The notes under the pieces are model-generated. The model did not search any database. It was not told the origin of the DNA and saw only the letters and a list, made by a program, of their open reading frames with translations. DNA of 64,000 nt from Hemileia vastatrix (taxonomy: Eukaryota; Basidiomycota; Pucciniomycetes; Pucciniales; Zaghouaniaceae): contig JASXTE010000010.1 in NCBI GenBank assembly GCA_030280995.1, forward strand, positions 22,390,823 through 22,454,822. Reading direction: 5' to 3'. Below are positions 33,405 through 44,488 of this stretch, piece after piece (position 1 is the first letter of the stretch; each line of letters opens with the position of its first letter). The translations under genes and the position numbers were made by a program.

Positions 33405-34482
33405 GTAGAAAGACTCTTACAGTCACCTTTCTGTAAGCAGAATCCGAAGGAGTTGGATAATCAGAGAAAACCATCTCACTCTAAATGAATTTGTGAGTTT
33501 TTTAGATAAATAAGCTTAAGAGTCTACTTGATAATAATAAAGAATGAAACCCTGTTTAATTAACGCTTGTTAGGATGATTGAGTGGTTCTTCTGTGCCAA
33601 ACAACTGAAATGCAACAATAAAGTTACACCAGATACAATATTTTAAAAGAATGAAGTTTTAATGTTTTTAGATTTTAATAATTTTTGAAAACAGATACTA
33701 TAAATGAGTCCCTGGAGTTAAGAGCTTTCTAATGATACCCTATACGTTAATGTTTAAGAGTTGTTGAGTAAAATATTTAAAGTGTTATTTAAAAATTGTT
33801 ATTTTATAAGAGTATTACAAATAATTAATTATTTCGTTGACAAAAGAAAAATATGAATAATGGTTGTTATAATCATGTATCTGTCTGTATGTGATCTCTG
33901 AGATGATTCCAAATTTCAAGTCTGAGGTGTCCTTAAGTATACTTAGTCACGTGCCTAATTTTCCCTTCCAGAGCACAGCCAGAGCTCTTCTGGAGCTTTT
34001 ACAGAGCTCGTAAGGACCTCCGGACTCAATCTAGAACCTTAAATCTATAATAAAAAATCTAGAAGAATTACTCATGACAGAGCTACTTCTCCTTAACATT
34101 CCTAACTATTTTTGTAGTCTTCTCAGCTTTATTCACCCTGTAAAAAATCATCAAAGTTAAGTAATTTTTGAAAAACATAAATAATTTAATAAATCTTGAT
34201 AAATCAATTAAAAAAATAAGATAAATAGTAAAAATTCAGGGTAAATTCCCAAAGGTTCTTGAGCTTCTTGAATTTCATTAGATTTTAAATTTGCAGCCGT
34301 AAAAAATCATGACCTGTGAAATTAATAATTCTGACCAAACATTCATATCTTGACTTTTTCAACTTCATTTTTTGTTTAATAATAAAATATTTAAACTAAT
34401 CCGGCTTCTCCAATCACCATCCTATTCCTAATAAATATTCTAAATAGACTTTTAGAGCCGTACTAAGATTTAGAATGCCACA
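33404..34482 (-). repeat. Gypsy-B 3' LTR
   Basis: Plus strand starts TGTAGAAAGACTCTTACAG and ends AATGCCACA, 1079 bp, aligning with the Gypsy-C LTRs (shared CTCTTACAGTC, CTGTAAGCAGAATCC, CCGGACTCAAT). The inner edge is followed by TCCTCCCTCCAATG, the polypurine tract complement. Confidence 0.82.
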
Positions 34483-34644
34483 TCCTCCCTCCAATGAAGA
34501 ATTTCCTCATTCTTTGAACTTTGCATGTTTGATCAATATATAATCCTACTTTTATCTTCTCCATATTCATCTCTTCATCATTTCTTCAACATCCCACTCC
34601 AACTACATAAACTTATTTTTACTTTTATAAGTACCATCATCAGT

Positions 34645-35316
34645 ATGAAATATCTTGCCATACCATGCGACCTCTGCAAGAAATATGAAGTCCCTTGCTT
34701 GATGTCCTTTCCAAATCCTCCTGGAAGAACCGCTTGTGATCTCTGTCGCTCCAAAAAGGTTAAATGCATCTGGCCAACTTCTAAACCATCTTTCAATCCT
34801 ATTTCTGGCCCATCTACTGCTCCAGATTCTATTTTATCTAAGAAAAGATTATCAAAAACACCTGTATTCTGGAAAAGTATCAAGGCTAAAAATAAACCAC
34901 CATCTTCAACTTCATCTATAATCCCTCCTTCTCAAGATCCTTCACCCATACTTCCAGTTTCTCCTTTTTCTTTTGCCCAGACTTTATTTCCTGGGTCCCA
35001 AATTAAGCCTTTTAATAATTATTTATCTATTCCATGCTAATCCCAACAATGCCTTTTCCATCTTTTAGCTATTAACATCACCAACTCTGATGATTTAGGT
35101 CAAGTCCAAATGGACTATATAAATCATTATCCTAAATTTCATAAATATCTTTTTCTTGACTTTACTGACGATATAAAGAGAAATATTTTATCCTACTTCC
35201 AAATCACTCCTGCCAATAATCATGAAGATTTAATGAAGAGAAGATTGTTGATGCAGAGTTTTGATGATGATGTAGAAAAATTTCAGCAAATTATTTGTTT
35301 TAATCTTATATTTTAG
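34645..35316 (+). pseudogene. Antisense gene 1 of Gypsy-B: Zn2Cys6-like protein
   Basis: ATG at 34645 is chosen because homologues start just before the cluster. C8, C11, C18, C31, C34 and C41 give C-x2-C-x6-C-x12-C-x2-C-x6-C (CDLCKKYEVPC, later ACDLCRSKKVKC). A Ser/Pro linker follows, then the expected phase-1 intron whose donor has lost a base (AAATTAAG against AAATGTAAG in Gypsy-C), acceptor TTTTAG at 35068. Exon 2 (35069-35316) encodes DYINHYPKFHKYLFLDF, then YFQITPANNHEDLMKRR and ends TAG. Both exons are open; only the splice donor looks damaged. Confidence 0.75.
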
Positions 35317-36252
35317 TGCTTTAGTAAACACAAATCCTGATATTTTCTTCATATTAAATCGTTTTAAATCAATTTCCTCATAAATTTTCATTTGGAAATA
35401 AAATCTATTTGCCTCATGATGCTTCCAACTACTGAGAGCAAGGTTTGAATCCCTTCAGACTCTCCTATACCAGTCTCTACTCATATGCATTAAGAGAGTA
35501 GGCTCTACACCTACTGAGCTGAATACTTAATTCCATTCTTATCAAATGAGCCAAATACTCCTGATTCCATTCTCTTTGATTGAGCCAAATACTTGATCCA
35601 ATTCTCACCATAAGGTCCTCCAAGCTTCATACCATTTAGCCTATTTGAGGCACACTACTTTTCCAACTACCATATCCTCTTTCAAAAATTTCATCATCAC
35701 AAAATTCAAATAGACCACCTTTTCAATAACTCATCTTTTTAATAATAATAATCACCATATTTTTAACCATTTTTAGCACCATAATTATCATTCTTCATCC
35801 ATCACCTCCACAATATTAACTACTATATTTTCCAAATCAAACACATGCCCCTTTTCAAAATTTGAGTACCAGTGATAAATTAAATAATTTGTTGATTGTT
35901 AATTGAATAGCATTCATAGATAAAATATTTGCATTACCAGTTTAGATGTCTTGGTGGACAGTGATAAATTAAAATGAGTGCATAGAGTTGCATAGAATAT
36001 TCAAGTTTAAGGTCATGGGGAGCCCATCTTGTAAATCTCTTTCAAATTGTCCAAATAACAATTGAGGTGCCAGATAAATGTCATAGAGGACAAAGAATGA
36101 GTGATTTTACAGTTTAGGGTCATAGTGGACCAAACTTTTGATTGATTCCAACATCCTTTTCTACCCAGAGTCCATATCTTTCCACCAGTTCCTTTTCTCC
36201 CGATTTTCAGGCTATTATTCAGTGTTTCCATCCAATTTTTAATCCTATCAAG
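35317..36252. other. Spacer between antisense genes (Gypsy-B)
   Basis: 35420-35640 is similar to 42440-42640 in Gypsy-C (CTACTGAGAGCAAGG, TTTGAATCCCTTCAG, CATAAGGTCCTCCAAGCTTC). It includes GGTTTGAATCC, close to a Pol III B box, at 35442-35452. TAAACTG hairpins, several degenerate, lie near 35938, 36002, 36071 and 36110. No gene seen. Confidence 0.5.
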
Positions 36253-37135
36253 ATGACTCCATCCAGCTATTTTTCTTCTTCTGATCAAGCTTGAAATTAC
36301 TGCTGTTTCACCCATCAAGAATGTTTTTATACCTCCAACCCTAAGAAACACATCTATAACAGAGCTTGTTCTGCCTGATTCATTAAGAAAAGAAAATTCT
36401 CCAGCTTGAAATATGGTTCCCTTCCAATTCCTGCTACCTCTTTTTTCTCCTTCTTTAATCCCATCCCAAAACCATCAACTCATCCTCCTATTCCTTCTAC
36501 TTCCAACAATCCAACACCATTTACCCCCTCTGCCTATCTAAACTTCTCTCCTGACCAAAACACACTGGGTCCAGCTGCTCCTTCTCTTCAGTCTAGGCTT
36601 GCTTCTAATCCTCCTAGGACTCCAATCTCTCCAAGAGCCATGAGAAAAACTCCTTCAATTAAACCATCCTTTGATCTTTCCTCTTCATCTTCTACCCATT
36701 CTCCTAGCCCCGTAAAAGTTAACAAACCCAAAAGATCTAGAACCAACAGCTTTCCTTCTTCTCCTATCTCCAAAAAATCCTCTAAAAGACCTAGATCTGA
36801 TACCAATCCTCCTTCAAAGTTGTCAACCCCTTCACATCTCTAAAAAAACTAATTCCTATTCCCAGTAAGCCTTTTAGACTTGATCTTGAAAGTGTTGATA
36901 GAGTTTAGTATCCCTCTTATCTTGATTAGTTCATAATTAAAAAAAATGACTCTTGCTCCATAATTTCAGTGTCCAATGCTTCACACATTCATTCATCAGC
37001 CTATGAGCTTCTTTTACCTGGTCCTAGCTATCCCCAGGTCCCTATTTATCTAGTTAGACATCACCTTTCACCTAATTTCAATAATATTTTAACTTATTTT
37101 CACCATTATCCTCCTGATCAAACTGAGGTATAAAC
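36253..37135 (+). pseudogene. Antisense gene 2 of Gypsy-B, broken
   Basis: ATG 36253 opens MTPSSYFSSS. The cluster region reads CFTHQEC, then HIYNRAC, but the first Cys and the fifth Cys are TGA codons (36292 and 36376) and the last is Phe, so two nonsense changes hit cluster cysteines. The Ser/Pro-rich linker 36406-36843 is open. A probable phase-1 intron leads to exon 2 near 36974 (YELLLPGPSYPQVPIYLV, FNNILTYFHHYPP) ending TAA at about 37133, earlier than in Gypsy-C. Clearly dead. Confidence 0.65.
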
Positions 37136-38346
37136 TAAAAATAGTCAACTGGCTTTGAATTTCCCAATACCAACAAATAGAATCAGCTCCCCAGATAACC
37201 GAAAAACCAGCTTCAAATTCTTCAGATTGAGCTCCTTCCAAAAATAATTCTTCTTAAATTTGATTTATTCCGGTTAACTAGCCATCCTGAATGGAATATA
37301 AAATGAAACATAAAAAAGAAATATACACTAAAAAAAAAACTCTAATTTTAATTTTTATTTATTGTTATTTTGTTTTTTTTAATATTTTTTATTTTTTTTA
37401 TTTTATTTTTTTTAAATGATGAAAATAATAAAAGGTTATAAATGATTGTTATGAAATAAAATTTAAAATTTAATTTAATTTAATTTAATTTTTTTTTTAA
37501 AGAATATGATAAATGAATTTGAAATATAAAATTTTAAAATATTTCCCCCAGTCAATTGATGAGCCATACCCTCAACATCATACCCACATCCAAGTGCAAC
37601 TTGATGTGGTTACACAATTTTGAGAAATTGAAAATACAAAATTAATAAATGAAAGTTTAGAAAAACAAAATTTTATGATAATGATCACTGGGTGGAATCC
37701 CTCCAATTTTTAAAAATGATTAGAGACCACCAGTGAGCATCAACCTTAACAATATTTTATAGTATTATAAAAAATTAAAGTGAAAGACAAACATATTTCT
37801 TTATATAAAAATATAACATAAAAAAATAACAAAAAAAAAATAAAAAAGAATCTTGAATCCGGCAGTGGGAGCATTTTTTCTTTGTTTGTTACAGTTTATA
37901 GTCTTAGCAGACTTCCTATAAATCAAAAACAAAGCCAGGATTCAACTAGAAACAGGGATAAATTGGTAACAAACATTGTGGGGTAATTGTGTATAAAGCA
38001 GCCAGCCCATCAATTACCCCCAAACTTGCCAATATTTAATTCAGAAGGTTCCCCTGTGAACACTTCTACCAATAAAAAATTTATCATTCCAACATATATC
38101 TTCCCCATAATTTTCGTCACTTTTAAGGGTTTTAAGATTTTTCAAACAAATGTCTTCATAAATGTTGTAAAATTTCATAAACGGTTTCTTCTCCCATACC
38201 ATAGTAAAACGACAGTAATATTTTAATAAGAAAGTAGTTTATCCTTGTTTCAGAGATTCCTTTTAAAACAATTGTAGAAATAGTTTACCCTCATTTCAAA
38301 GTTAACTTTTGGACAATTGTAAAAATAGTTTACCCTCATTTCGGAG
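37136..38346 (-). other. Gypsy-B noncoding region with conserved modules
   Basis: 37546-37609: CAATTGATGAGCC and a CCACATC/GATGTGG stem. 37686-37735: CACTGGGTGG pairing with CCACCAGTG. 37892-37913: TAAACTG hairpin with AGTC/GACT stem. 37980-38067: two-hairpin module. Weaker TAAACTG-type hairpins follow near 38235, 38281 and 38326. 37320-37530 is T/A low complexity. Confidence 0.65.
37980..38067 (-). ncRNA. Two-hairpin module, copy d
   Basis: GGGGTAATTG (37980-37989) pairs perfectly with CAATTACCCC (38011-38020). AGAAG and GTTC (38043 on) pair with GAAC and CTTCT (to 38067). It lies about 280 bp from the end of pol, the same location as copy e in Gypsy-C. Confidence 0.65.
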
Positions 38347-40352
38347 TTAACTTTTGGCACTCCTGCTGCTTCTAGGATAGAACCGTTTGACTTGATAGGC
38401 CGCTACCCTTTTCTTTAGAACAACTCCATCCAATTCTTCCAAAAAATTTGAACTGCCAGAAACCTGTTCTCTGACTTTATTAGGTCCATTCCACCTATCC
38501 GCACACATCTTCTCCCACTGACTTTCCAAACTCCTATTATACACCAAAACCATATCTCCAGTCTTCAAAGGTTTCCTTAGCCTGTGTGATAATCTTTCAT
38601 CCCAATACCTTACTAACTGATTTCTGATTTTAATCATTCTAGAATATGCTTTTTCTAAGTATTCTTCTTTCTTCTCCAGCTGCATCATTCTTGCACATAA
38701 CAATTCTTCAGTAGTGTTAACAGTATCCCAATCTACTCCAAGATATTATTCAGCCTCTAAATAAACTGGTAAAACTGCTTTTTGTCCAAAAACTATTTTG
38801 TAGGGTGAATATCCAGTCATACTTTTGGCAGTGATTCTTTCAGCAAATAATACTAAGGGTAAATAGTGCCTCCATTTTTCAGCACTTGTTCCACACATTT
38901 TAACTAATGCATCCTTTATAACTTGATACCCTCTTTCAACCATTCCTTCAGCTTCAGGATAATAAGGGGTTGCTAAACTAACCTTCAATCCAACCTTTGA
39001 TATAGCTTCTCTAAATTCTGCCCCAAATTCAGGTCCTCCATCAACCATTACCAATTTCATAACCCCATATCTATACACCCAATCCTTCAACAAGAAATCT
39101 GCCACACTTTTGGCATTTAAATTAAAAAGAGGCACTCACTCTACCCAAACAGATAAATAATCTCTGGCTACAATTAAATATTTATATCTCCCCTCTTTTA
39201 TATGAACAGCATTCAAACCAACACTACCAAAAAGAGTGTTTTCACTGGTTGCATGTCCAGGTTCTTTTGGCCTTAGATAACTCCTTCTTTGACATTCTTC
39301 ACATGACTGAACCCATTTCTTAACAGCCATCTTCATACCAGGCCACCAAAATCTATCAGTAATTTGTCTATATGTCACACCCATTCCCCTATGACCAAGA
39401 TCTTCATGCGGTGCTTTCATAAACAACTCTTGCCCTTTCTTTTGAGAAACTACTACTTGAGGATTTGGATACCTCCTTTTAATCAATCTTTGTCCAGATA
39501 TATAAAATGCTGGGGTATTTCTTTTGATAGCCATCCAGTCATTATCATCACATTTCTCTGGCCTTTCAAGAGTCAACAAATATTTTAACAAAACATAATA
39601 GAACCCAGTCTGTCCCCAGACCTCATCTTTAAAATCCAAAAAAATAACATCCAAGGGCACTTCCCTATCACCTATATCACCTGCACTTTCATGACCCATA
39701 AGATTCTTTAATTGAGTTTGATTGATAAAAGAATAAAATTTTTCATCTTTAAATTTTGAAACTTCAAATCTCTTTTGAACCAAATTTTTATCAACCTCTT
39801 TACCACCCCTTTTAGTATCTCCTTCTTCATCATCATTGTCCAACCTCCGCTTTACTGAATTTATATCTACAACAAGCCTCTCTTTGACCAAATTTTCTAA
39901 ACTTCCAACATATACACCATTAACCAATCTACTACCATCCCATACTACCACATCATTCTCATCCACATATACACTTTCCACAATTTCATTATCCTCATAT
40001 CCCACATATTCATCCCACTTTATACAACCAGCCAGTTTAACCTCATGGGGGAGGTCTTCATCACAACCATCTATACACAATAGTCCTTCCAGTTTAACCT
40101 CATGGGGGAGGTATGGAAAGTCCTCAGCTCCTTTAGTGCTGGATTTAATAACAGGTATATCTTCATCAAATTCTTCTGAGTCTGAATCCTCTTCAGTTGG
40201 TGGCCTTCTTGACAATCCATCTGGCATAGTAAACGTTTTGCCAGGCTTATGAACCAAATCAAATGAGAAATGCTGAATAAAAGCTACCCATCTAGTCATA
40301 GGAGCATTCGGTAAACTTGGGGAATTGATCATCTGAATTAAGGACTTCACGT
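38347..40352 (-). pseudogene. pol: Gypsy-B RNase H end, integrase and GPY module
   Basis: From 40352 down: VKSLIQMINSPSLPNAPMTR, MPDGLSRRPP, a tail with two LPHEVKL repeats on TAAACTG hairpins (40033-40054 and 40090-40111), the zinc module HEDLGHRGMGVTYRQITDRF and CEECQRRS, ARDYLS (first Asp), VDGGPEFGAEF (second Asp), PEAEGMVERGYQ (Glu) and DRWNGPNKV (GPY-like). Stops: TGA near 39133 and TAA near 38743. The D,D-E residues are intact, unlike Gypsy-A. Confidence 0.88.
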
Positions 40353-41515
40353 TATGGTAAGGTAAACTCTTACAGTCGCCTTGCTGTAAGCAGAATCCGG
40401 AGGAGATGTGTGGATTTAGTGGAAAACCCCGTCCTTCCAACAAAAATAACAAAGTAAGTGTTCTAAATCACTAAGCTACCTAGTCTATTTAGATCTGATG
40501 TAATATAATATTATGAAACTTTGAAATATTTAACGCTTATTGAGATTTAAATAAAAGTGGCTGTTGAGAAAGAAATACTGATTACAACAATTAAGGTGTA
40601 CCAGTGAAAGATCTGAAAAGATTGACTTTTATGTTTTTATAATAATTTGAATTTTTATGAGACAGCAATAATCAAGTCCCAGTGATGAAGACCTTTCTAA
40701 AGATACCCTGTATGAAGTGTGATTTAAATTGTTGAGTAGTATCTCTAAAATGTTATATATAAATATAAAGTTATAAGGGTATTACAATTTTATTTAATTT
40801 GTTGAGTAATAAAAAATGAGACCGTGGTGGTTAAGATTATGCTGTATGTTGTATGATGATTGTAAGATTATGCCCAATTTCGAGTCTGAGAGGCTCTTAA
40901 GTATAACTAGTCACGTGCCTAAGTTTCCCCTCCAGAGCTCACCCAGAGTCAATCCGGAGCCCGTACGGAGTCCATCCAGAGTCCGTCCGGAGTCCAAGCG
41001 GAGTCCGTCCGGAGTCCAAACGGAGTCCGTCCAGAGCTCCGGACTCAATTAAAACCTTTAAAACTATAATAAAAAATCCAGAAAAATTACACATGATAGA
41101 GCCACTTCCCCTTTACATTCCAAACTAATTTTCGTAGCCTGCGCAGCTCTAATCACCCCGTGAAAATTCATCAAAGTTAAGTATTTTCTAAAAAATGTAA
41201 ATATTTCTATAAAACTTTAAAATTCATTTAAAAATAAAAGAAATATAGTAAAAATTCTGGAAAAATTTCCTGAGGTTCTTGAGTGACTCAACTTAATACT
41301 TATAAACTTTTCAGACGGTAAAAATAAGTTTTCTCTGTAAAATAAATTGTTTTTGCGTAGGCAATTGCTTTTGACCAATTTCTTCATATTTAAAACTCAA
41401 ATAAATTAAATAAAACCATTTTATAAAAAAGTAATAGCGCCAATCTTGCACACCTTAATAACTCCATTTACGTACTTAGGTGCCATACTAAACTTTAGGC
41501 TACCACATCCTCCCT
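40353..41515 (-). repeat. Gypsy-C 3' LTR
   Basis: Starts TATGGTAAGGTAAACTC and ends GGCTACCACA, followed by the polypurine tract complement TCCTCCCTCCAATT. Within it, 40932-41048 is a GC-rich minisatellite of about ten 12-bp units (GGAGTCCGTCC-like); the partner LTR has about five (52566-52636). CpG content there contrasts with the AT-rich surroundings. Confidence 0.9.
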
Positions 41516-41630
41516 CCAATTGAGAATGTCCCCATTCTTAAAACTTTGCATAAGTGATTGAGCACAATATTCATCTTTAACCTTCAACCACCATCTTCTT
41601 TACTCAACTTTAAAATTTATCTTAATCAAT

Positions 41631-42327
41631 ATGTCTTTCAAAAAACTTGTCGCTCCATGTGAACTTTGCACTCGCTACCAGGTACCTTGTTTAATGTCCA
41701 ACCCTAATCTTCCTGGCAGGACCGCTTGCAACTTATGCCGTGTGAAAAAAGTCAAATGTAACCGGCCAATAGTTCCTTCTAAATTAAATGTATATTTAGG
41801 ACCGGCAGCTCTCCCTGATCCCACAACTTCTAAAAAGTGATCAAAAATTCCTGTCTTCTTAAAACAAATAAGATCAAAAACAGCTTCAACATCAAAAGTT
41901 CAATCTTCTTTAGCGGATCCCGGCCTAATTTTTCCTTCACAAGATCGTAATCCTATAACGCCAGTTCCCCCAACCAACTTTTCTGAGACTATGTTTCCTG
42001 GCTCTAAATGTAAGACTCTGTTATCTTACTAAAAAAACTTTTAATAAAAATTGACTAAACCTATAACTTAATAACATATTTGAACTTCTAGCTGTCAAAA
42101 TAACCAACACTGATGACATTGGCAAAGTGAAGACGGACTATATTAATCATTATCCAAATTTTCATCGCTATCTTTTTCTTGACTTTACGAATGAGTTGAA
42201 ACGCAAAATGCTGGCCTATTTTCAAGAAACTCCAGCTAATAACCATGAAGACCTCATGAAAAGAAGAATTTTAATGCAAAGCTTTGATAATGATGTTGAA
42301 CAATTTCAAAGAAATTATCTTTTCTAA
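41631..42327 (+). pseudogene. Antisense gene 1 of Gypsy-C: Zn2Cys6-like protein
   Basis: ATG 41631; C10, C13, C20, C33, C36 and C43 keep the C-x2-C-x6-C-x12-C-x2-C-x6-C spacing (CELCTRYQVPC, ACNLCRVKKVKC). A single TGA at 41838-41840 replaces an Arg of the homologue, a CGA-to-TGA type change. The linker continues in frame to FPGSK. The intron 42010-42091 (GTAAGAC to CTTCTAG, phase 1) joins to exon 2: KITNTDDIGKVKTDYINHYP, FHRYLFLDFTNELKRK, YFQETPANNHEDLMKRR, ending TAA 42327. Apart from one stop the ~195-codon gene is intact. I do not know the C-terminal domain. Confidence 0.78.
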
Positions 42328-42900
42328 CAGTATAACTTGATAAAATTTTGTTTTTCTTGGTCTTCTTTAACTTTAAAATAAATGTTGTTTTCTTTCTTCT
42401 CTGGCTTAACATAACATAAAATAATAAATAATATAAATCTTGTGATGATTCCACTACTGAGAGCAAGGTTTGAATCCCTTCAGCCTCCCATATACCAGTC
42501 TTCCTTCTTGTCACAGCATTGAGAGAGTGGATGTTCATATGAGCCAAATACTCTTGATTCCAACCTCATAGGGCTCCCACTGAGCCGAATTCTATGATTC
42601 CAATCTCGCCATAAGGTCCTCCAAGCTTCACACAAAAAATGGCCTAAAAATGAGGCACTAAAAAAATCATTCCCTAAAATTCAACTACCATCCTAACTTC
42701 TGATTCCTTCATCACAATTTTCAAACTTTGCTATACAGCAAACACATAAAATACTTTTGCCAGGCTTCCAATAATAATATTAACTTTAGACAATGTTAAA
42801 GCGCCACAAATTTTACCTAATTAACCATTATACTTTCCTTAGCATCATCACCACCTAAAATTTTAACCTCCTAAAGCTTATCAGCACCCAATTCCAGAAA
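42328..42900. other. Spacer between antisense genes (Gypsy-C)
   Basis: 42440-42640 matches 35420-35640 of Gypsy-B, including GGTTTGAATCC at 42467-42477 and CATAAGGTCCTCCAAGCTTC. Noncoding conservation between independent copies suggests a functional element, possibly the promoter of gene 2. No gene seen. Confidence 0.5.
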
Positions 42901-42912
42901 TGATTGAATAAC

Positions 42913-43380
42913 CAGTTTAGAGTCTTAGTGGACAGTGATAAATTAAAAGATTGAATTGAGTTATCCAAACAAGATTGACATTCCAGTTTAAAGTCTTGGT
43001 AGACCAAACATATAATTGATTGCCAGTTTATGGTCTTGGTGGACCAAATATCGTTTAAGTGCATAAATAACCTGAAATATTCGTAAGTAAGGCCTAGGCT
43101 TGACCAAAGATTGAATAAATTTGATAATCCAGTTTAATGTCATAGTGGACCAAACATTTGATCGACAAGTAATCCAGTATAAGGCAATAGTGGACCAATG
43201 AATGTTGAATTATCCTGCAGATATTAATTTTCAGTTTAAAGTCATAGTGGACTAAAACAAAGAATGAACTACCAGTTTAAAGTCATGGTGGAACAAACAT
43301 TTGATCAATAAGAAATCCAGTTTAAGGTCATGGTGGACCCAACAGCTTGATAATAGTCCAGTTTAAGGTCTTGGTGGACC
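42913..43380 (-). repeat. Array of TAAACTG hairpins (Gypsy-C)
   Basis: Plus-strand units starting with CAGTTTA lie near 42913, 42984, 43024, 43130, 43174 (degenerate), 43232, 43273, 43318 and 43359. Stems vary in step: AGTC with GACT (43240/43250) but GGTC with GACC (43032, 43326, 43367). The array occupies the same place, just before antisense gene 2, as the Gypsy-A array at 19490-19983. Confidence 0.8.
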
Positions 43381-43474
43381 TAACAACTTCTCTATCCTTG
43401 AACACAGATTTTGCCACCAGCTTTCTTCATCCTAGTTTCAAGTTTTCTTCTTCAAAAAAATATCTCCTAACAAG

Positions 43475-44488
43475 ATGAAACCTACTGACTTCATTGCTTC
43501 AGCTGATCAATCTTGCAAATATTGTGCTTTCACCCATAGGGAATGTATCTTCACTTTCAACTGGCAAAAGCACACTTATAACAGGGCCTGTTTATCCTTT
43601 TATGAGAAGAAAAGAAAATTTTCTGGCTTGAATTGTGGTTCTTTCCCCATTACTGCTACTAGCTTCGCCTCCTTGTGCAAACCTCCTCCTTCTTCTACAC
43701 CTTCTACTCCACCCCCTATTCCATCAACTTCTAAAGATCCTATCCCTTTTTCTCCATCAGCCTATTTAAATCTTTCTTCATCACCTAATCCTCTGGGTCC
43801 TTCTCTCCAATCTAGACTTGCTGCTACCCCCCAAGAACTCTTTCTGCTCCCAGGTCCATGCTTCAACCTTCAAACAATTCTTCTCCTACTTCCAACATCT
43901 TGAAGCACAAAAGGTCCTATAATAGCCAGCAATCTTCATCTTCTTTTATTCCATCCAAAAAGCCCAAAACATCTACTTCAAACTCCAATTCCAACACCAG
44001 TCCTCCTCATCTATCAAAAATTAAAAATCCTTTTTTAAACATAAAAAATCCCACTCCATTACCAAGTAAGCCATTTATCTATGATCTTGATAGTGTTGAC
44101 ACAGTTTAGTTGTCCCTTTTATTTTCTTTAATCTTCAGGTTTTAATATTGCTGATATTTTAATTTAATAAGCGTCCACTGGTTCTCCAATTCCATACTCA
44201 GCTTATGAACTACCAGAACCTAGTCCAAGCTTCCCTAGAGTTCCAATTCACCTAGTGTCTGAAAGGCTCTTTGCTAATTTTAATAACCTTATCGCTTATT
44301 TCCAACAATACCCGCCCTCTGATAGATCAGAATCATGGATGAGAGAACAACTGTTAAGAGATCTTTTCAAAATAGCCAACTGGCTTCAACACTATCGTGA
44401 CCGTGAAATAAGATTCAAATCCCAGGAAATCAATCAAGGTCCTTCTAAATCTTCTAATTTCGATTCTTCAAAAGATAACAACCCTTGA
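43475..44488 (+). pseudogene. Antisense gene 2 of Gypsy-C: Zn2Cys6-like protein
   Basis: ATG 43475. C14, C17, C24 and C39 fit C-x2-C-x6-C-x14-C; the last two cluster positions are Phe (F42, F49) in ACLSFYEKKRKF, against ACDSCYSKKKKC in Gypsy-A. A Ser/Pro-rich linker is frameshifted near 43832 and continues to YDLDSVD near 44100. A phase-1 intron is inferred to about 44171. Exon 2 encodes YELPEPSPSFPRVPIHLV, FNNLIAYFQQYPPSD and MREQLLRDLFKIANWLQHYR, ending TGA 44488. The YFQ segment resembles the gene 1 C-terminus. Not functional as it stands. Confidence 0.68.

Noticed and set aside
35442..35452. tRNA gene suggested by GGTTTGAATCC
   Set aside because: No acceptor stem, anticodon arm or A box fits around it; kept only as a B-box-like observation.
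39136..40452. Apparent 438-codon protein beginning MLFLLEGRG
   Set aside because: The first 33 codons are LTR sequence of Gypsy-C read through the insertion junction at 40353; only the part below 40352 is Gypsy-B pol.
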